DNA of 13,559 nucleotides from positions 1 through 13,559 of the forward strand of contig CAMLET010000027.1 of assembly GCA_946479125.1 (NCBI GenBank). The letters are read 5' to 3'. Position numbers and translations under genes: made by a program. The DNA comes from an uncultured Flavobacteriales bacterium (GTDB lineage Bacteria; Bacteroidota; Bacteroidia; Flavobacteriales; Crocinitomicaceae). Under the pieces are notes generated by a model that saw only the letters and a program-made list of their open reading frames with translations, ran no database searches and was not told the DNA's origin. Positions 1 to 8,685 of this stretch are shown here, piece after piece. Numbering within the stretch: the first letter of the stretch is position 1; every line of letters starts with the position of its first letter.

Positions 1-330
1 CTCGGACATCAGATCTTAGGATTGAGCCAGGGATTGGAAACAGCAAAAATGTTCAACGGACATAGAGGTGTTAATCACCCAATCAAAAATTTGCTTACCG
101 GAAAAGGTGAAATTACTTCTCAGAATCATGGATTTGTGATTACACATGAGAGTATTGCAAAACAAGATAAGATCGAAGTAACACACATTCACCTGAATGA
201 TGAGACCGTTGCCGGAATCCAAATTAAAGGAAAGAAAATATTCTCCGTTCAGTATCACCCAGAGGCGTCGGCTGGTCCGCACGATTCAAGATATCTGTTC
301 GATCAGTTTATAACGAATATGAGTAACTAA
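1..330 (+). CDS. carA: Carbamoyl-phosphate synthase small (glutaminase) subunit, C-terminal part
   Basis: This is the 3' end (109 residues) of the subunit that hydrolyses glutamine and channels ammonia to the large subunit CarB, making carbamoyl phosphate for pyrimidine and arginine synthesis in the cytoplasm. The open frame enters from the left edge with LGHQ. In class I glutamine amidotransferases this directly follows the nucleophilic cysteine, which therefore lies just outside the window. Visible family signatures are [14 protein letters not shown] and the catalytic His-Glu pair in SVQYHPEAS (His86 and Glu88 of the fragment), then the CarA-typical ending [13 protein letters not shown]. 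Any start codon inside the fragment is not the true start. The stop is followed by a hairpin terminator, so carA is separated from eno. CarA is favoured over other glutamine amidotransferases because of the PHDSRYLFD tail. Confidence 0.95.
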   Translation, partial: LGHQILGLSQGLETAKMFNGHRGVNHPIKNLLTGKGEITSQNHGFVITHESIAKQDKIEVTHIHLNDETVAGIQIKGKKIFSVQYHPEASAGPHDSRYLFDQFITNMSN

Positions 331-337
331 ATGGATG

Positions 338-373
338 AATCCGCCTGAGTAATAACGGGCGGATTTGTTTTTT
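338..373 (+). terminator. Rho-independent terminator after carA
   Basis: A perfect 8-bp stem (AATCCGCC at 338-345 with GGCGGATT at 358-365) and a 12-nt loop are followed by a T-rich tract to 373. It starts 8 nt after the carA stop and lies upstream of eno. Confidence 0.85.
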
Positions 374-403
374 GAGATAATTAATATACCCTCCAAAAAT
401 TAA

Positions 404-1696
<1,293 letters not shown>

Positions 1697-1775
1697 TATT
1701 AATATTTTAACAAAATAGGATTTTAAAGGGTGTAACTTTTTGTTTTCCAATATTTTGTGATAATTAATACTTTAG

Positions 1776-1799
1776 AGGTTGCTTAGGCAACCTTTTTTT
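1776..1799 (+). terminator. Rho-independent terminator after eno
   Basis: A 7-bp stem (AGGTTGC at 1776-1782 with GCAACCT at 1787-1793) has a TTAG loop and runs into seven T residues (1793-1799). It lies 80 nt past the eno stop and only 34 nt before the next start codon, so the promoter of the downstream unit must overlap or sit very close to it unless that unit relies on read-through. Confidence 0.85.
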
Positions 1800-1833
1800 A
1801 TGTGAAGCGTTTTTAAAGTACTCATAAACTAAC

Positions 1834-2187
1834 ATGAAGACAACTATATTTTTAGTATTACTATTGGCCTTTAGCGGAACTAGTAATGCGCAAACAGAAG
1901 ACGGAGGAGCAAAGTACTTTGCTCAGTGCATGGTAAACATTGCGGATGAAGAAATGTTCAGATCTATTGAATCGAATATTCGCTTGAATCCAAATGTTGA
2001 AGTTGTTCGCCTTGATTGGGAAACGAAAAGAGCTTTTGTTCTTACAACCAATCTAAATTCATTTACAGATGCGGATTTTGAAGCATGGTTTGGTACAAAT
2101 ACCATCAACATTTCTTGTGTTCAAACAGGAGTGTATGGTGTCGACGAAATCGCAAAATATCCATTTACAAACTGTTCAAATAATTAG
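1834..2187 (+). CDS. Small secreted protein of unknown function, paired with a T9SS substrate
   Basis: I do not recognise this 117-residue protein as a named family. The first 20 residues are a clear Sec signal peptide (MK, hydrophobic run, then SNAQ), with probable cleavage after Ala19 and a mature N-terminus at Gln20. The mature part is about 98 residues with three cysteines (Cys32, Cys95, Cys114). Its centre (about 36-90) alternates predicted helix and strand, including EVVRLDWETKRAFVLTT, which is reminiscent of a small ferredoxin-like alpha/beta fold; that is only an impression. No lipobox and no C-terminal sorting domain are present, so the mature protein should be periplasmic or carried with a partner. 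The stop is 2 nt from the start of the large T9SS substrate gene, which implies one transcript and possibly a shared role. Confidence 0.8.
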   Translation: MKTTIFLVLLLAFSGTSNAQTEDGGAKYFAQCMVNIADEEMFRSIESNIRLNPNVEVVRLDWETKRAFVLTTNLNSFTDADFEAWFGTNTINISCVQTGVYGVDEIAKYPFTNCSNN

Positions 2188-2189
2188 TC

Positions 2190-4814
2190 ATGAAAAAGTT
2201 ATTGATCTTTACTTTGCTTTTATCTGTGACTAATGTTTGGTCGCAGCAGTTGCCTGTAAACTGTAATCTTGCCGTTCCCGGATGTGCAACACCTCAGTTT
2301 CCTATTGTAGGAACACAGCCAACGTATAACGTTTCCGATTTCGGTTCAGGGACAATTTCTAATCCTTCTTCAAATCCTCAGGGTGTGAATAGTGGTTGTT
2401 TATTGTCTGGTGAAACCGTTTCTACGTTCATTACAATCAATGTTGTTTCTTCAGGAACACTTCAGTGGTCATTAGTTGGTTTAACAACTGCTGGTACGCC
2501 TTCTGGTTCTGGTTGTTTCGACTGGATCATGTGGCCAAACGTTGGTGGTAACGGTTGTGCTGGAATTAACGGAAATACATTGGCTCCAATTGCTTGTAAC
2601 TGGAATGGGATGTGTAACGGAAATACAGGAATGGCAACACCGGCGAATTACCCGCCAAATGGTTCAAGTTCAAGTTACCAACCGCCGTTAACGGTTACAG
2701 CTGGACAATCATTCATTCTTTGTTTATCGAATTACTCATTTACAAACCAAAATGTTGATTTGGATTTCTTCGGATCTGCACAAGTAGTATGTGGTGTTTC
2801 TGCTGCAGATCAAACGATTTGTCAGGGTAACTCTACATCAGTTACTATTGCAACTCCTGGGTATACAGCTCCAACTTTCAATTGGTTACAAACAAACGGT
2901 GTAGCCAACCCGACTGCAGGAACAACAACGGTTAACCCATCAGTTACTACGACCTACAATGTAGTTGTAACACAACCAGCAATGGGAACAACTCCTGCAT
3001 TACAAGATACAGCTACATTTACAATTACTGTAGTTCCAACCTTGACACCGAATGCTGGTCCTGATCAAACAATTTGTTTGGGAAGTCCTATACAAATGGC
3101 TGCAAATGCTGCTCCTACAGGAACAACAGGGTCTTGGCAATCGATTTTACCTACAGGTTTAACTCCGGCTGCAACAGCGAGTTTTGCACCGAATCCTTCT
3201 TCACCAAATGCTGTTGTAACGGTGAATCAACCAGGAACGTATAAATTTATCTGGAGACACTCAAGCACACTTTGTGGTGTTGTTCGTGATACGATGGTAG
3301 TAACTGTTGTTTCATTGACTGCAACTGCAGCGGTTACTCACCCAAGTTGTGGTGGTTATTCAGACGGTTCAATTACAATCACTTGTGTAGGAGCAACAGA
3401 ATATAGCTTCAATAACGGAGGTACTTGGGGACCATTAAATACAATGACAGGATTTGCTGCAGGAACGTATACAGTTTGTGCACGAAATGCAATGGGATGT
3501 CAGAAATGTGTTACTGCTACATTAATTGATCCAACTCCGGTTGTTGTTAGTGTTTCGAATGACACATTGATTTGTCAAAACGGTACAGCTTCTTTGGTTG
3601 CAAGTGCAACTGGAGGAACAACATATACTTATCACTGGGATCACACAACATCATTGTTACCAAATCAAGATGTTAACCCAATGGTAGATACTTATTATCC
3701 TGTGGTAGCTGAAAATGATTTAGGATGTTTATCGCAGCCTGATTCAATTTTGGTTACGGTTCGCCAACCAATTTCTGGAGCATTAACTCCGTTAGATCAA
3801 AGTGTTTGTCCTGGATATCCTGGTACGATAAGTACAACAGGGGTTACTGGTGGAATTGGAGCGCCTTACAACTTTGTTTGGTCAACTGCACATAACAATT
3901 CAGGAACAAGCAGCTCAATTACTGACTCTCCGCAAAATACAACAACTTACATTGTAACAATTACGGATGCTTGTGAATCAACACCTTTAGTATTGTCAAC
4001 ACAAATTATCGCATACCCGGTTCCGGTTCCAATGATCGCTGTGGATGAGCCAGTGAAGTGTGAGCCTGCAGAATTTATTTTGTCGAATGCTACTGATCCG
4101 AACATGACAGCTGCAACAGTTTGGAATATTTCAAACGGACAACAGTTTATTGATCAGGATGTAGTTACACCAGATGCGTTATTTGCAGGGAGTTATGATG
4201 TACAATTGATCGTGGTTTCTCCAAACGGATGTATTGACTCAACAACTTTTGTAGGATACCTTAGTGTTCTTCCTCAACCGGTTGCTGATTTCAAATGGTC
4301 ACCAGATCCTGTAACAATGTTCAATACGCAGACAATGCTGAACAATTACAGTACAGGTGCAGATACTTATGAGTGGTTTGTAAACGGTGGAACTCCATCT
4401 CATTCTACTCAGGAGAATATGATTACTAATTTCCCTGATGGACAAACTGGTGATTACCTGGTGACTTTAGTTGCTACGTCTTACTTAGGTTGTGTGGATA
4501 CTGTTGATATCATTGTAACAGTTTACCCTGAAGTAATTATCTACGTTCCAAATACCTTTACTCCTGATAACGACGAATTCAACCAAACTTGGGGAATTAT
4601 TATCGAAGGAATTGACGAAGCAAATTTTGAACTAATGGTAATGAATCGTTGGGGTGAAATCATGTATGAGTCTCATGATGTAGATGCAAAATGGGATGGA
4701 ACGTACCACGGGCGTATTGTTCCGCAAGGAAGTTACATTTGGACAGTACGTGCAAAAGACATGCTTACAGATAAGAAATACGAATGGAATGGTGGTGTAA
4801 ACATCATCTACTAA
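2190..4814 (+). CDS. Multidomain secreted protein with type B T9SS sorting domain (gliding-motility-associated C-terminal domain)
   Basis: This 874-residue exported protein has a Sec signal peptide (MKKLLIFTLLL...WSQ, about residues 1-19). An N-terminal beta-rich, Cys-rich region (about 20-200) resembles the adhesin-like first domain of many T9SS substrates. A chain of Ig/PKD-like units follows: about 201-285, 290-375, a SprB-repeat-like unit at about 378-448 (THPSCGGYSDGSI ... AAGTYTVCARNAMGC), 455-530, 536-615, 612-695, and a PKD domain from about 697 to 778 (VADFKWSPDPV ... YEWFVNGG). The last 95 residues (from about 780) are a typical type B sorting domain: YVPNTFTPD, NRWGE, WDGTYHG and PQGSYIWTV. 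In known systems this domain directs passage through the type IX translocon and retention at or release from the cell surface. The likely role is adhesin or extracellular matrix protein; there is no enzymatic motif. A strong terminator follows. Confidence 0.93.
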   Translation: MKKLLIFTLLLSVTNVWSQQLPVNCNLAVPGCATPQFPIVGTQPTYNVSDFGSGTISNPSSNPQGVNSGCLLSGETVSTFITINVVSSGTLQWSLVGLTTAGTPSGSGCFDWIMWPNVGGNGCAGINGNTLAPIACNWNGMCNGNTGMATPANYPPNGSSSSYQPPLTVTAGQSFILCLSNYSFTNQNVDLDFFGSAQVVCGVSAADQTICQGNSTSVTIATPGYTAPTFNWLQTNGVANPTAGTTTVNPSVTTTYNVVVTQPAMGTTPALQDTATFTITVVPTLTPNAGPDQTICLGSPIQMAANAAPTGTTGSWQSILPTGLTPAATASFAPNPSSPNAVVTVNQPGTYKFIWRHSSTLCGVVRDTMVVTVVSLTATAAVTHPSCGGYSDGSITITCVGATEYSFNNGGTWGPLNTMTGFAAGTYTVCARNAMGCQKCVTATLIDPTPVVVSVSNDTLICQNGTASLVASATGGTTYTYHWDHTTSLLPNQDVNPMVDTYYPVVAENDLGCLSQPDSILVTVRQPISGALTPLDQSVCPGYPGTISTTGVTGGIGAPYNFVWSTAHNNSGTSSSITDSPQNTTTYIVTITDACESTPLVLSTQIIAYPVPVPMIAVDEPVKCEPAEFILSNATDPNMTAATVWNISNGQQFIDQDVVTPDALFAGSYDVQLIVVSPNGCIDSTTFVGYLSVLPQPVADFKWSPDPVTMFNTQTMLNNYSTGADTYEWFVNGGTPSHSTQENMITNFPDGQTGDYLVTLVATSYLGCVDTVDIIVTVYPEVIIYVPNTFTPDNDEFNQTWGIIIEGIDEANFELMVMNRWGEIMYESHDVDAKWDGTYHGRIVPQGSYIWTVRAKDMLTDKKYEWNGGVNIIY

Positions 4815-4832
4815 TTCAAAATGATTATAGAG

Positions 4833-4865
4833 AAAGGCGTTAGAAGAAAAACTAACGCCTTTTTT
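4833..4865 (+). terminator. Rho-independent terminator after the T9SS substrate gene
   Basis: A perfect 11-bp stem (AAAGGCGTTAG at 4833-4843 with CTAACGCCTTT at 4852-4862) and an 8-nt A-rich loop end in a T run to 4865. It closes the two-gene unit and insulates hutU. Confidence 0.92.
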
Positions 4866-4877
4866 GTGCCTAAAATT

Positions 4878-4906
4878 ATTGTACCTCGGTAGAAGGATTA
4901 ATTTTG
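4878..4906 (+). promoter_or_regulatory. Putative Bacteroidota-type promoter of hutU
   Basis: TAATTTTG at 4899-4906 matches the -7 consensus TAnnTTTG of the primary sigma factor of Bacteroidota exactly. ATTG at 4878-4881, 17 nt upstream, is a one-mismatch version of the -33 box TTTG. It lies between the preceding terminator and the hutU start and would leave a leader of only about 10 nt. The assignment is inferred from the consensus alone. Confidence 0.45.
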
Positions 4907-4921
4907 TGAAAAATATTCACA

Positions 4922-6922
4922 ATGACATTATCTGAATTCAGACAGGAAATTCAAGAAGGAATTCCATCGGTGTTGCCAGCTAAAGCTGTTTTTGATGCAA
5001 ATACTAACCGTGCACCAAAACGAAAGCAAATCCTTTCTCAGGAAGAAAAGAAATTGGCCATTCAAAATGCATTGCGATATTTTCCTAAAGCACAACATGC
5101 CGAATTACTTCCGGAGTTTTACGAAGAACTGGAAACATACGGAAGAATATATATGTATCGCTTAAAGCCTAAGCATACAATGTACGCACGTCACATTGAT
5201 GAATATCCTGGGGCTTGTTTACAGGCAAAAGCAATTATGTTGATGATCCAGAATAACCTGGATATTGCAGTTGCTCAGCATCCACAGGAATTAATCACTT
5301 ATGGTGGAAATGGGGCTGTGTTTCAGAATTGGGCGCAGTACCGACTTTGTATGAAATACTTGTCGGAAATGACGGAAGAACAAACATTAGTGATGTACTC
5401 TGGTCATCCGCTTGGATTGTTTCCTTCTCATAAGGATGCACCAAGAGTTGTTGTAACCAACGGTATGATGATCCCGAATTATTCGAAACCGGATGATTGG
5501 GAGAAGTTTAACGCACTTGGTGTTACGCAATACGGACAAATGACAGCTGGTTCTTATATGTATATAGGTCCGCAGGGAATTGTTCACGGAACAACAATTA
5601 CGGTTCTAAACGGATTTAGAAAAATTGGAAAAGAACCTAAAGGAAATTTATTTGTTACTTCAGGGCTAGGAGGAATGAGTGGCGCTCAACCAAAAGCAGG
5701 AACAATTGCAGGTTGTATTACTGTTTGTGCGGAAGTGAATCCCAAGATCACTAAAATCCGTCATGAACAAGGTTGGATTCACGAAGTTGTAGAAGATATT
5801 AACGCGTTGGTTCAACGTGTTCGTTTGGCACAGGAAAATAAAGAGGTTATTTCGATTGCATACTTAGGAAATGTAGTTGATGTTTGGGAACGCTTTGCAG
5901 AAGAAAATTTGCACATCGATTTAGGTTCGGATCAAACAAGTTTGCACAATCCATGGGCTGGAGGATATTATCCTGTAGGTTTAGGATTTGAAGAAGCAAA
6001 TGAGTTGATGTCCTCTAATCCCGATTTATTTAAAGCAAAAGTTCAGGAAGGACTAGTTCGTCACGCTGAAGCAGTAAATAAGCATACAGCAAAAGGAACA
6101 TATTTCTTCGACTATGGAAATGCATTTTTACTTGAAGCATCGCGTGCAGGCGCTGATGTGATGGCAGAAAATGGAATTGATTTCAAGTATCCATCATACG
6201 TTCAGGATATCATGGGACCAATGTGTTTCGATTACGGATTTGGACCTTTCCGTTGGGTTTGTACTTCTGGTAAACCAGAGGATTTGAAATTAACGGATGA
6301 TATTGCTTGTACTGTTCTTGAGGAAATCATGAAGAATAGCCCTGTTGAAATTCAACAGCAAATGGCTGATAATATTCAATGGATTAAAGGTGCACAGGAA
6401 AATAAGCTCGTTGTAGGCTCTCAAGCACGAATTCTTTATGCTGATGCGGAAGGAAGAATGAAAATCGCTTCAGCGTTCAATAAAGCCATTTCTGAAGGAA
6501 AAATTGGAGCAGTTGTTTTAGGAAGAGATCATCACGATGTTTCCGGAACAGATTCACCTTACAGAGAAACATCTAATATTTACGATGGTTCGCGTTTCAC
6601 GTCAGACATGGCAATACATAACGTAATTGGTGATTCTTTCCGTGGCGCAACTTGGGTTTCCATTCACAATGGTGGTGGAGTAGGCTGGGGAGAAGTAATC
6701 AACGGAGGATTCGGAATGCTGCTTGATGGTTCTGATGATGCACAACGCAGATTGACCATGATGCTTCATTGGGATGTCAATAACGGAATTGCAAGAAGAA
6801 ACTGGGCTCGAAATGAAGGTGCTATTTTCGCAATTAAGCGTGCAATGGAATTGGAACCGAAATTGAAAGTGACTTTACCTGAATTGGTTGATGATAAGCT
6901 TTTTGATCAGATAGGACTTTAG
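4922..6922 (+). CDS. hutU: Urocanate hydratase (urocanase), long form
   Basis: Urocanase converts urocanate to imidazolonepropionate, the second step of histidine degradation, using tightly bound NAD+ as an electrophile in the cytoplasm. Family motifs run in order: ITYGGNGAVFQNWAQY, YSGHPLGLFPS, the Rossmann-type GLGGMSGAQPKAG (from residue 248), SDQTSLHNPWAGGYYP, FRWVCTSG (Cys447, near the position of the conserved active-site cysteine of bacterial urocanase), GRDHHDVSGTDSPYRET, and the very typical GATWVSIHNGGGVGWGE. At 666 residues it is about 100 longer than the classic Pseudomonas-type enzyme (about 557) and closer in length to the eukaryotic form. The start at 4922 follows a promoter-like TAATTTTG. 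No hutH, hutI or hutG is present in the window, so the rest of the pathway must be elsewhere if it operates. Confidence 0.95.
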   Translation: MTLSEFRQEIQEGIPSVLPAKAVFDANTNRAPKRKQILSQEEKKLAIQNALRYFPKAQHAELLPEFYEELETYGRIYMYRLKPKHTMYARHIDEYPGACLQAKAIMLMIQNNLDIAVAQHPQELITYGGNGAVFQNWAQYRLCMKYLSEMTEEQTLVMYSGHPLGLFPSHKDAPRVVVTNGMMIPNYSKPDDWEKFNALGVTQYGQMTAGSYMYIGPQGIVHGTTITVLNGFRKIGKEPKGNLFVTSGLGGMSGAQPKAGTIAGCITVCAEVNPKITKIRHEQGWIHEVVEDINALVQRVRLAQENKEVISIAYLGNVVDVWERFAEENLHIDLGSDQTSLHNPWAGGYYPVGLGFEEANELMSSNPDLFKAKVQEGLVRHAEAVNKHTAKGTYFFDYGNAFLLEASRAGADVMAENGIDFKYPSYVQDIMGPMCFDYGFGPFRWVCTSGKPEDLKLTDDIACTVLEEIMKNSPVEIQQQMADNIQWIKGAQENKLVVGSQARILYADAEGRMKIASAFNKAISEGKIGAVVLGRDHHDVSGTDSPYRETSNIYDGSRFTSDMAIHNVIGDSFRGATWVSIHNGGGVGWGEVINGGFGMLLDGSDDAQRRLTMMLHWDVNNGIARRNWARNEGAIFAIKRAMELEPKLKVTLPELVDDKLFDQIGL

Positions 6923-7075
6923 ATAATTGATAATTGAAAATGTAGAATGTAAAAGAGAGTGACGTGTTAGATTTATCAAATTCAGACGGTCACTTGACGA
7001 ACTTCATGCTTGATAATTATTTCATTGAGAATTGATAATTCGCTTTTCAATTCTCAATTAGCCATTTTCAATTAT
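6923..7075. repeat. Repeat-rich intergenic segment bounded by a 13-bp inverted repeat
   Basis: The gap between the convergent hutU and OmpA-family genes holds no credible gene. A perfect 13-bp inverted repeat (ATAATTGAAAATG at 6930-6942 and its complement at 7063-7075) encloses it; the right arm contains the stop codon of the OmpA-family gene. TTGATAATT occurs three times in direct orientation (6927-6935, 7010-7018, 7032-7040). Inside, an 11-bp hairpin lies at 7024-7058. Related TTGA(G/T)AATT motifs are, from memory, common intergenic repeats in Bacteroidota. The segment could be a degenerate miniature element or a folded two-way 3' end. No target-site duplication was identified. Confidence 0.6.
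7024..7058. terminator. Hairpin between convergent hutU and the OmpA-family gene, possible two-way terminator
   Basis: A perfect 11-bp stem (ATTGAGAATTG at 7024-7034 with CAATTCTCAAT at 7048-7058) has a 13-nt loop. No strong T run follows on either side, so terminator function is only inferred from its place between two convergent genes. Confidence 0.4.
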
Positions 7076-8247
7076 AAGACTTTAATCTCTACGCGTCGAT
7101 TCGCTTGTTCTTCGTAAGACATTTTTGCCTCCGGATAGATTGGTTTGGTATTTCCGTATCCAACAGCCGTCATTCTATTTTTATCTATTCCGTTGTCAGA
7201 TAACCAGATCATTACGCGTTTTGCTCTCGCTTCAGACAGTTTCTGTCCCGCAAAAGTGTTTTCTCCTGTTGCATGCACGTGACCTTGAATTTCAACATTC
7301 ACAGTTGCATTCAACGCTAAGAAATCTTTAATTCTTCGCAGTTTAACCTCTGCAGTTGGCAAGAATTCTGAGGATCCGGGATAGAATTCGATTTCGTCGA
7401 TCTGCATACTTTTCCCCTCACCGAGTGGTTCGAGCCAAATCACTACTTCGTTATCCGAACCAGCTGAAACCGGTTCGTCTTTATCAACGAAGAAATAACC
7501 TTCTGCATCCACTTTGATTTGGATTTTTCCTGACTTGTCGATAGTTAAGTTAAAGTCAGAAGCCATGTATGTACCGTTAACGTCTTTTAAACCTGTGATG
7601 GTAACATTTGCAACAACAGGAGTTCCTGTTTCTGCATCACGAACCATTAACTTCAATGCATCAACACTTTTGTTTTTGCGTAAATCCATCAATTTACCAC
7701 CTTCTGAAGTTTCCTGAAGTTGACCTTCAGTTGGTTCAAAATTCACATCCAACTCTAATTTCGATTTCAATTTTGCTTCAGTCAGGAAACAAATCATGAT
7801 GTACTTTCCACCCGTTAAATCAATAGGATAAAGTGTATTGGAGGTTGTAATTAAGTTCAGACCAACATGTTGCTCCTTGGAGTTGATCAATCGGCGGATA
7901 TCTGCTTTACCAGTGTAGATGTCTTCACAAGCATCTTTCGTAACCGCTTCAAAAATGACCATTTGCAGCGTTCCTTCTGTAACAGATGCATCTAATGTAA
8001 AACGACCATCATATCCAGCTTTGAATGCATACCAAAGTGCATTGAGTTCTTTATTGTTTTGAAGTGAAGGGTAAGCTTCCAAATCTTTAAACATTCCACC
8101 TTTTCCAGTGAATTGAGATGTAAAAGCTCCTGGTTGCATTATATTTGTAGCCCCAGTACAGTCGGCAATTTTATCCGAAGTTGTCATATCCTGAGAGAGG
8201 GTACGACACGAGGTTAACATCAATAGTAATACGAAAAGAAATTTCAT
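7072..8247 (-). CDS. OmpA-family lipoprotein with regulatory-like beta-sandwich domain
   Basis: This is a 391-residue envelope protein predicted to be lipid-anchored and to bind peptidoglycan. The start at 8247 gives MKFLFVLLLMLTSC, a lipoprotein signal with lipobox LTSC and lipidated Cys14. The frame stays open further upstream, but that would bury the signal peptide and overlap the divergent globin gene. Residues of about 20-190 form a region of unknown fold (TGATNIMQPGAFTSQ ... GGKYIMICF). Residues of about 196-272 look like a carboxypeptidase-regulatory/CNA-B-like beta domain (VRDAETGTPVVANVTITG). Residues 280-391 are an OmpA C-terminal domain: EIEFYPGSSEFLPTA, IQGHVHATGEN, LSEARAKRVMIWLSDNGI, VGYGNTKPI and NRRVEIKVL. 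Such proteins tether the outer membrane to the cell wall in Bacteroidota. The gene converges with hutU. Confidence 0.9.
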   Translation of the reverse strand: MKFLFVLLLMLTSCRTLSQDMTTSDKIADCTGATNIMQPGAFTSQFTGKGGMFKDLEAYPSLQNNKELNALWYAFKAGYDGRFTLDASVTEGTLQMVIFEAVTKDACEDIYTGKADIRRLINSKEQHVGLNLITTSNTLYPIDLTGGKYIMICFLTEAKLKSKLELDVNFEPTEGQLQETSEGGKLMDLRKNKSVDALKLMVRDAETGTPVVANVTITGLKDVNGTYMASDFNLTIDKSGKIQIKVDAEGYFFVDKDEPVSAGSDNEVVIWLEPLGEGKSMQIDEIEFYPGSSEFLPTAEVKLRRIKDFLALNATVNVEIQGHVHATGENTFAGQKLSEARAKRVMIWLSDNGIDKNRMTAVGYGNTKPIYPEAKMSYEEQANRRVEIKVL

Positions 8248-8253
8248 TCGATG

Positions 8254-8287
8254 CAAAAATATAAATACTATCGAATTCATTCCCAAG
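8254..8287 (-). promoter_or_regulatory. Possible promoter of the OmpA-family gene
   Basis: Read on the minus strand, TATTTTTG (8261-8254) matches TAnnTTTG exactly, and CTTG (8287-8284) could serve as a -33 box 22 nt upstream. The box ends only 6 nt before the ATG, so the transcript would be almost leaderless. In such AT-rich DNA a chance match is quite possible. Confidence 0.25.
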
Positions 8288-8320
8288 TTGCTGAAAATTA
8301 AACGAAAAACTTTCTTCAAA

Positions 8321-8683
8321 ATGGAGAACCTATATGATAAAATTGGAGACGAGAACATAGCCTTATTGGTCAATGGGTTTTATGAGCATGTATTCGCTTC
8401 TCCAATAATCGCACCATTATTCAAGACAGATAGAGACGAAATTAAGCGGAAACAGAAACTCTTTCTTACTCAGTTTCTTGGAGGCCCAGTTTCGTATTCT
8501 CAGGAATTTGGTCATCCCAAAATGCGGATGAGACATATGCCTCATAAAATAACAGAAGAGGCCATGATGGAATGGCTCAGATGTATGCACTTAGCCGTAA
8601 ATGCATTAGAAATTGACGAGAAACTGAAAGAGGAATTATTTGCTGTCTTCCCCAAATTGGCTCAGCATATGGTGAATAGTTAA
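8321..8683 (+). CDS. Group II truncated haemoglobin
   Basis: This 120-residue haem protein belongs to the 2-over-2 globin family and is likely cytoplasmic, with a role in O2 or NO binding or redox chemistry. Group II signatures are FLGGPVSYSQEFGHPKMRMRHMP with the proximal (F8) histidine at His72, the group-defining Trp at G8 (Trp85 in EWLRCM), and Phe20-Tyr21 with Tyr at the expected B10 position lining the distal pocket. The start at 8321 (MENLYDKIGDE) matches the family's N-terminus. A TTG codon 33 nt upstream would add a basic stretch not expected in the family. The gene is divergent from the OmpA-family lipoprotein. It ends 2 nt from the end of the opposite-strand DUF4403-type gene, leaving no room for a terminator between them. 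Confidence 0.93.
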   Translation: MENLYDKIGDENIALLVNGFYEHVFASPIIAPLFKTDRDEIKRKQKLFLTQFLGGPVSYSQEFGHPKMRMRHMPHKITEEAMMEWLRCMHLAVNALEIDEKLKEELFAVFPKLAQHMVNS

Positions 8684-8685
8684 GG

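Noticed and set aside
8288..8320. TTG start 33 nt upstream of the globin ATG
   Set aside because: The added residues (LKIKRKTFFK) are not expected in the truncated globin family, and the ATG at 8321 matches the usual N-terminus.
8248..8373. N-terminal extension of the OmpA-family protein by 42 residues
   Set aside because: It would place the lipoprotein signal peptide internally and overlap the globin start; the ATG at 8247 gives a perfect signal and lipobox.
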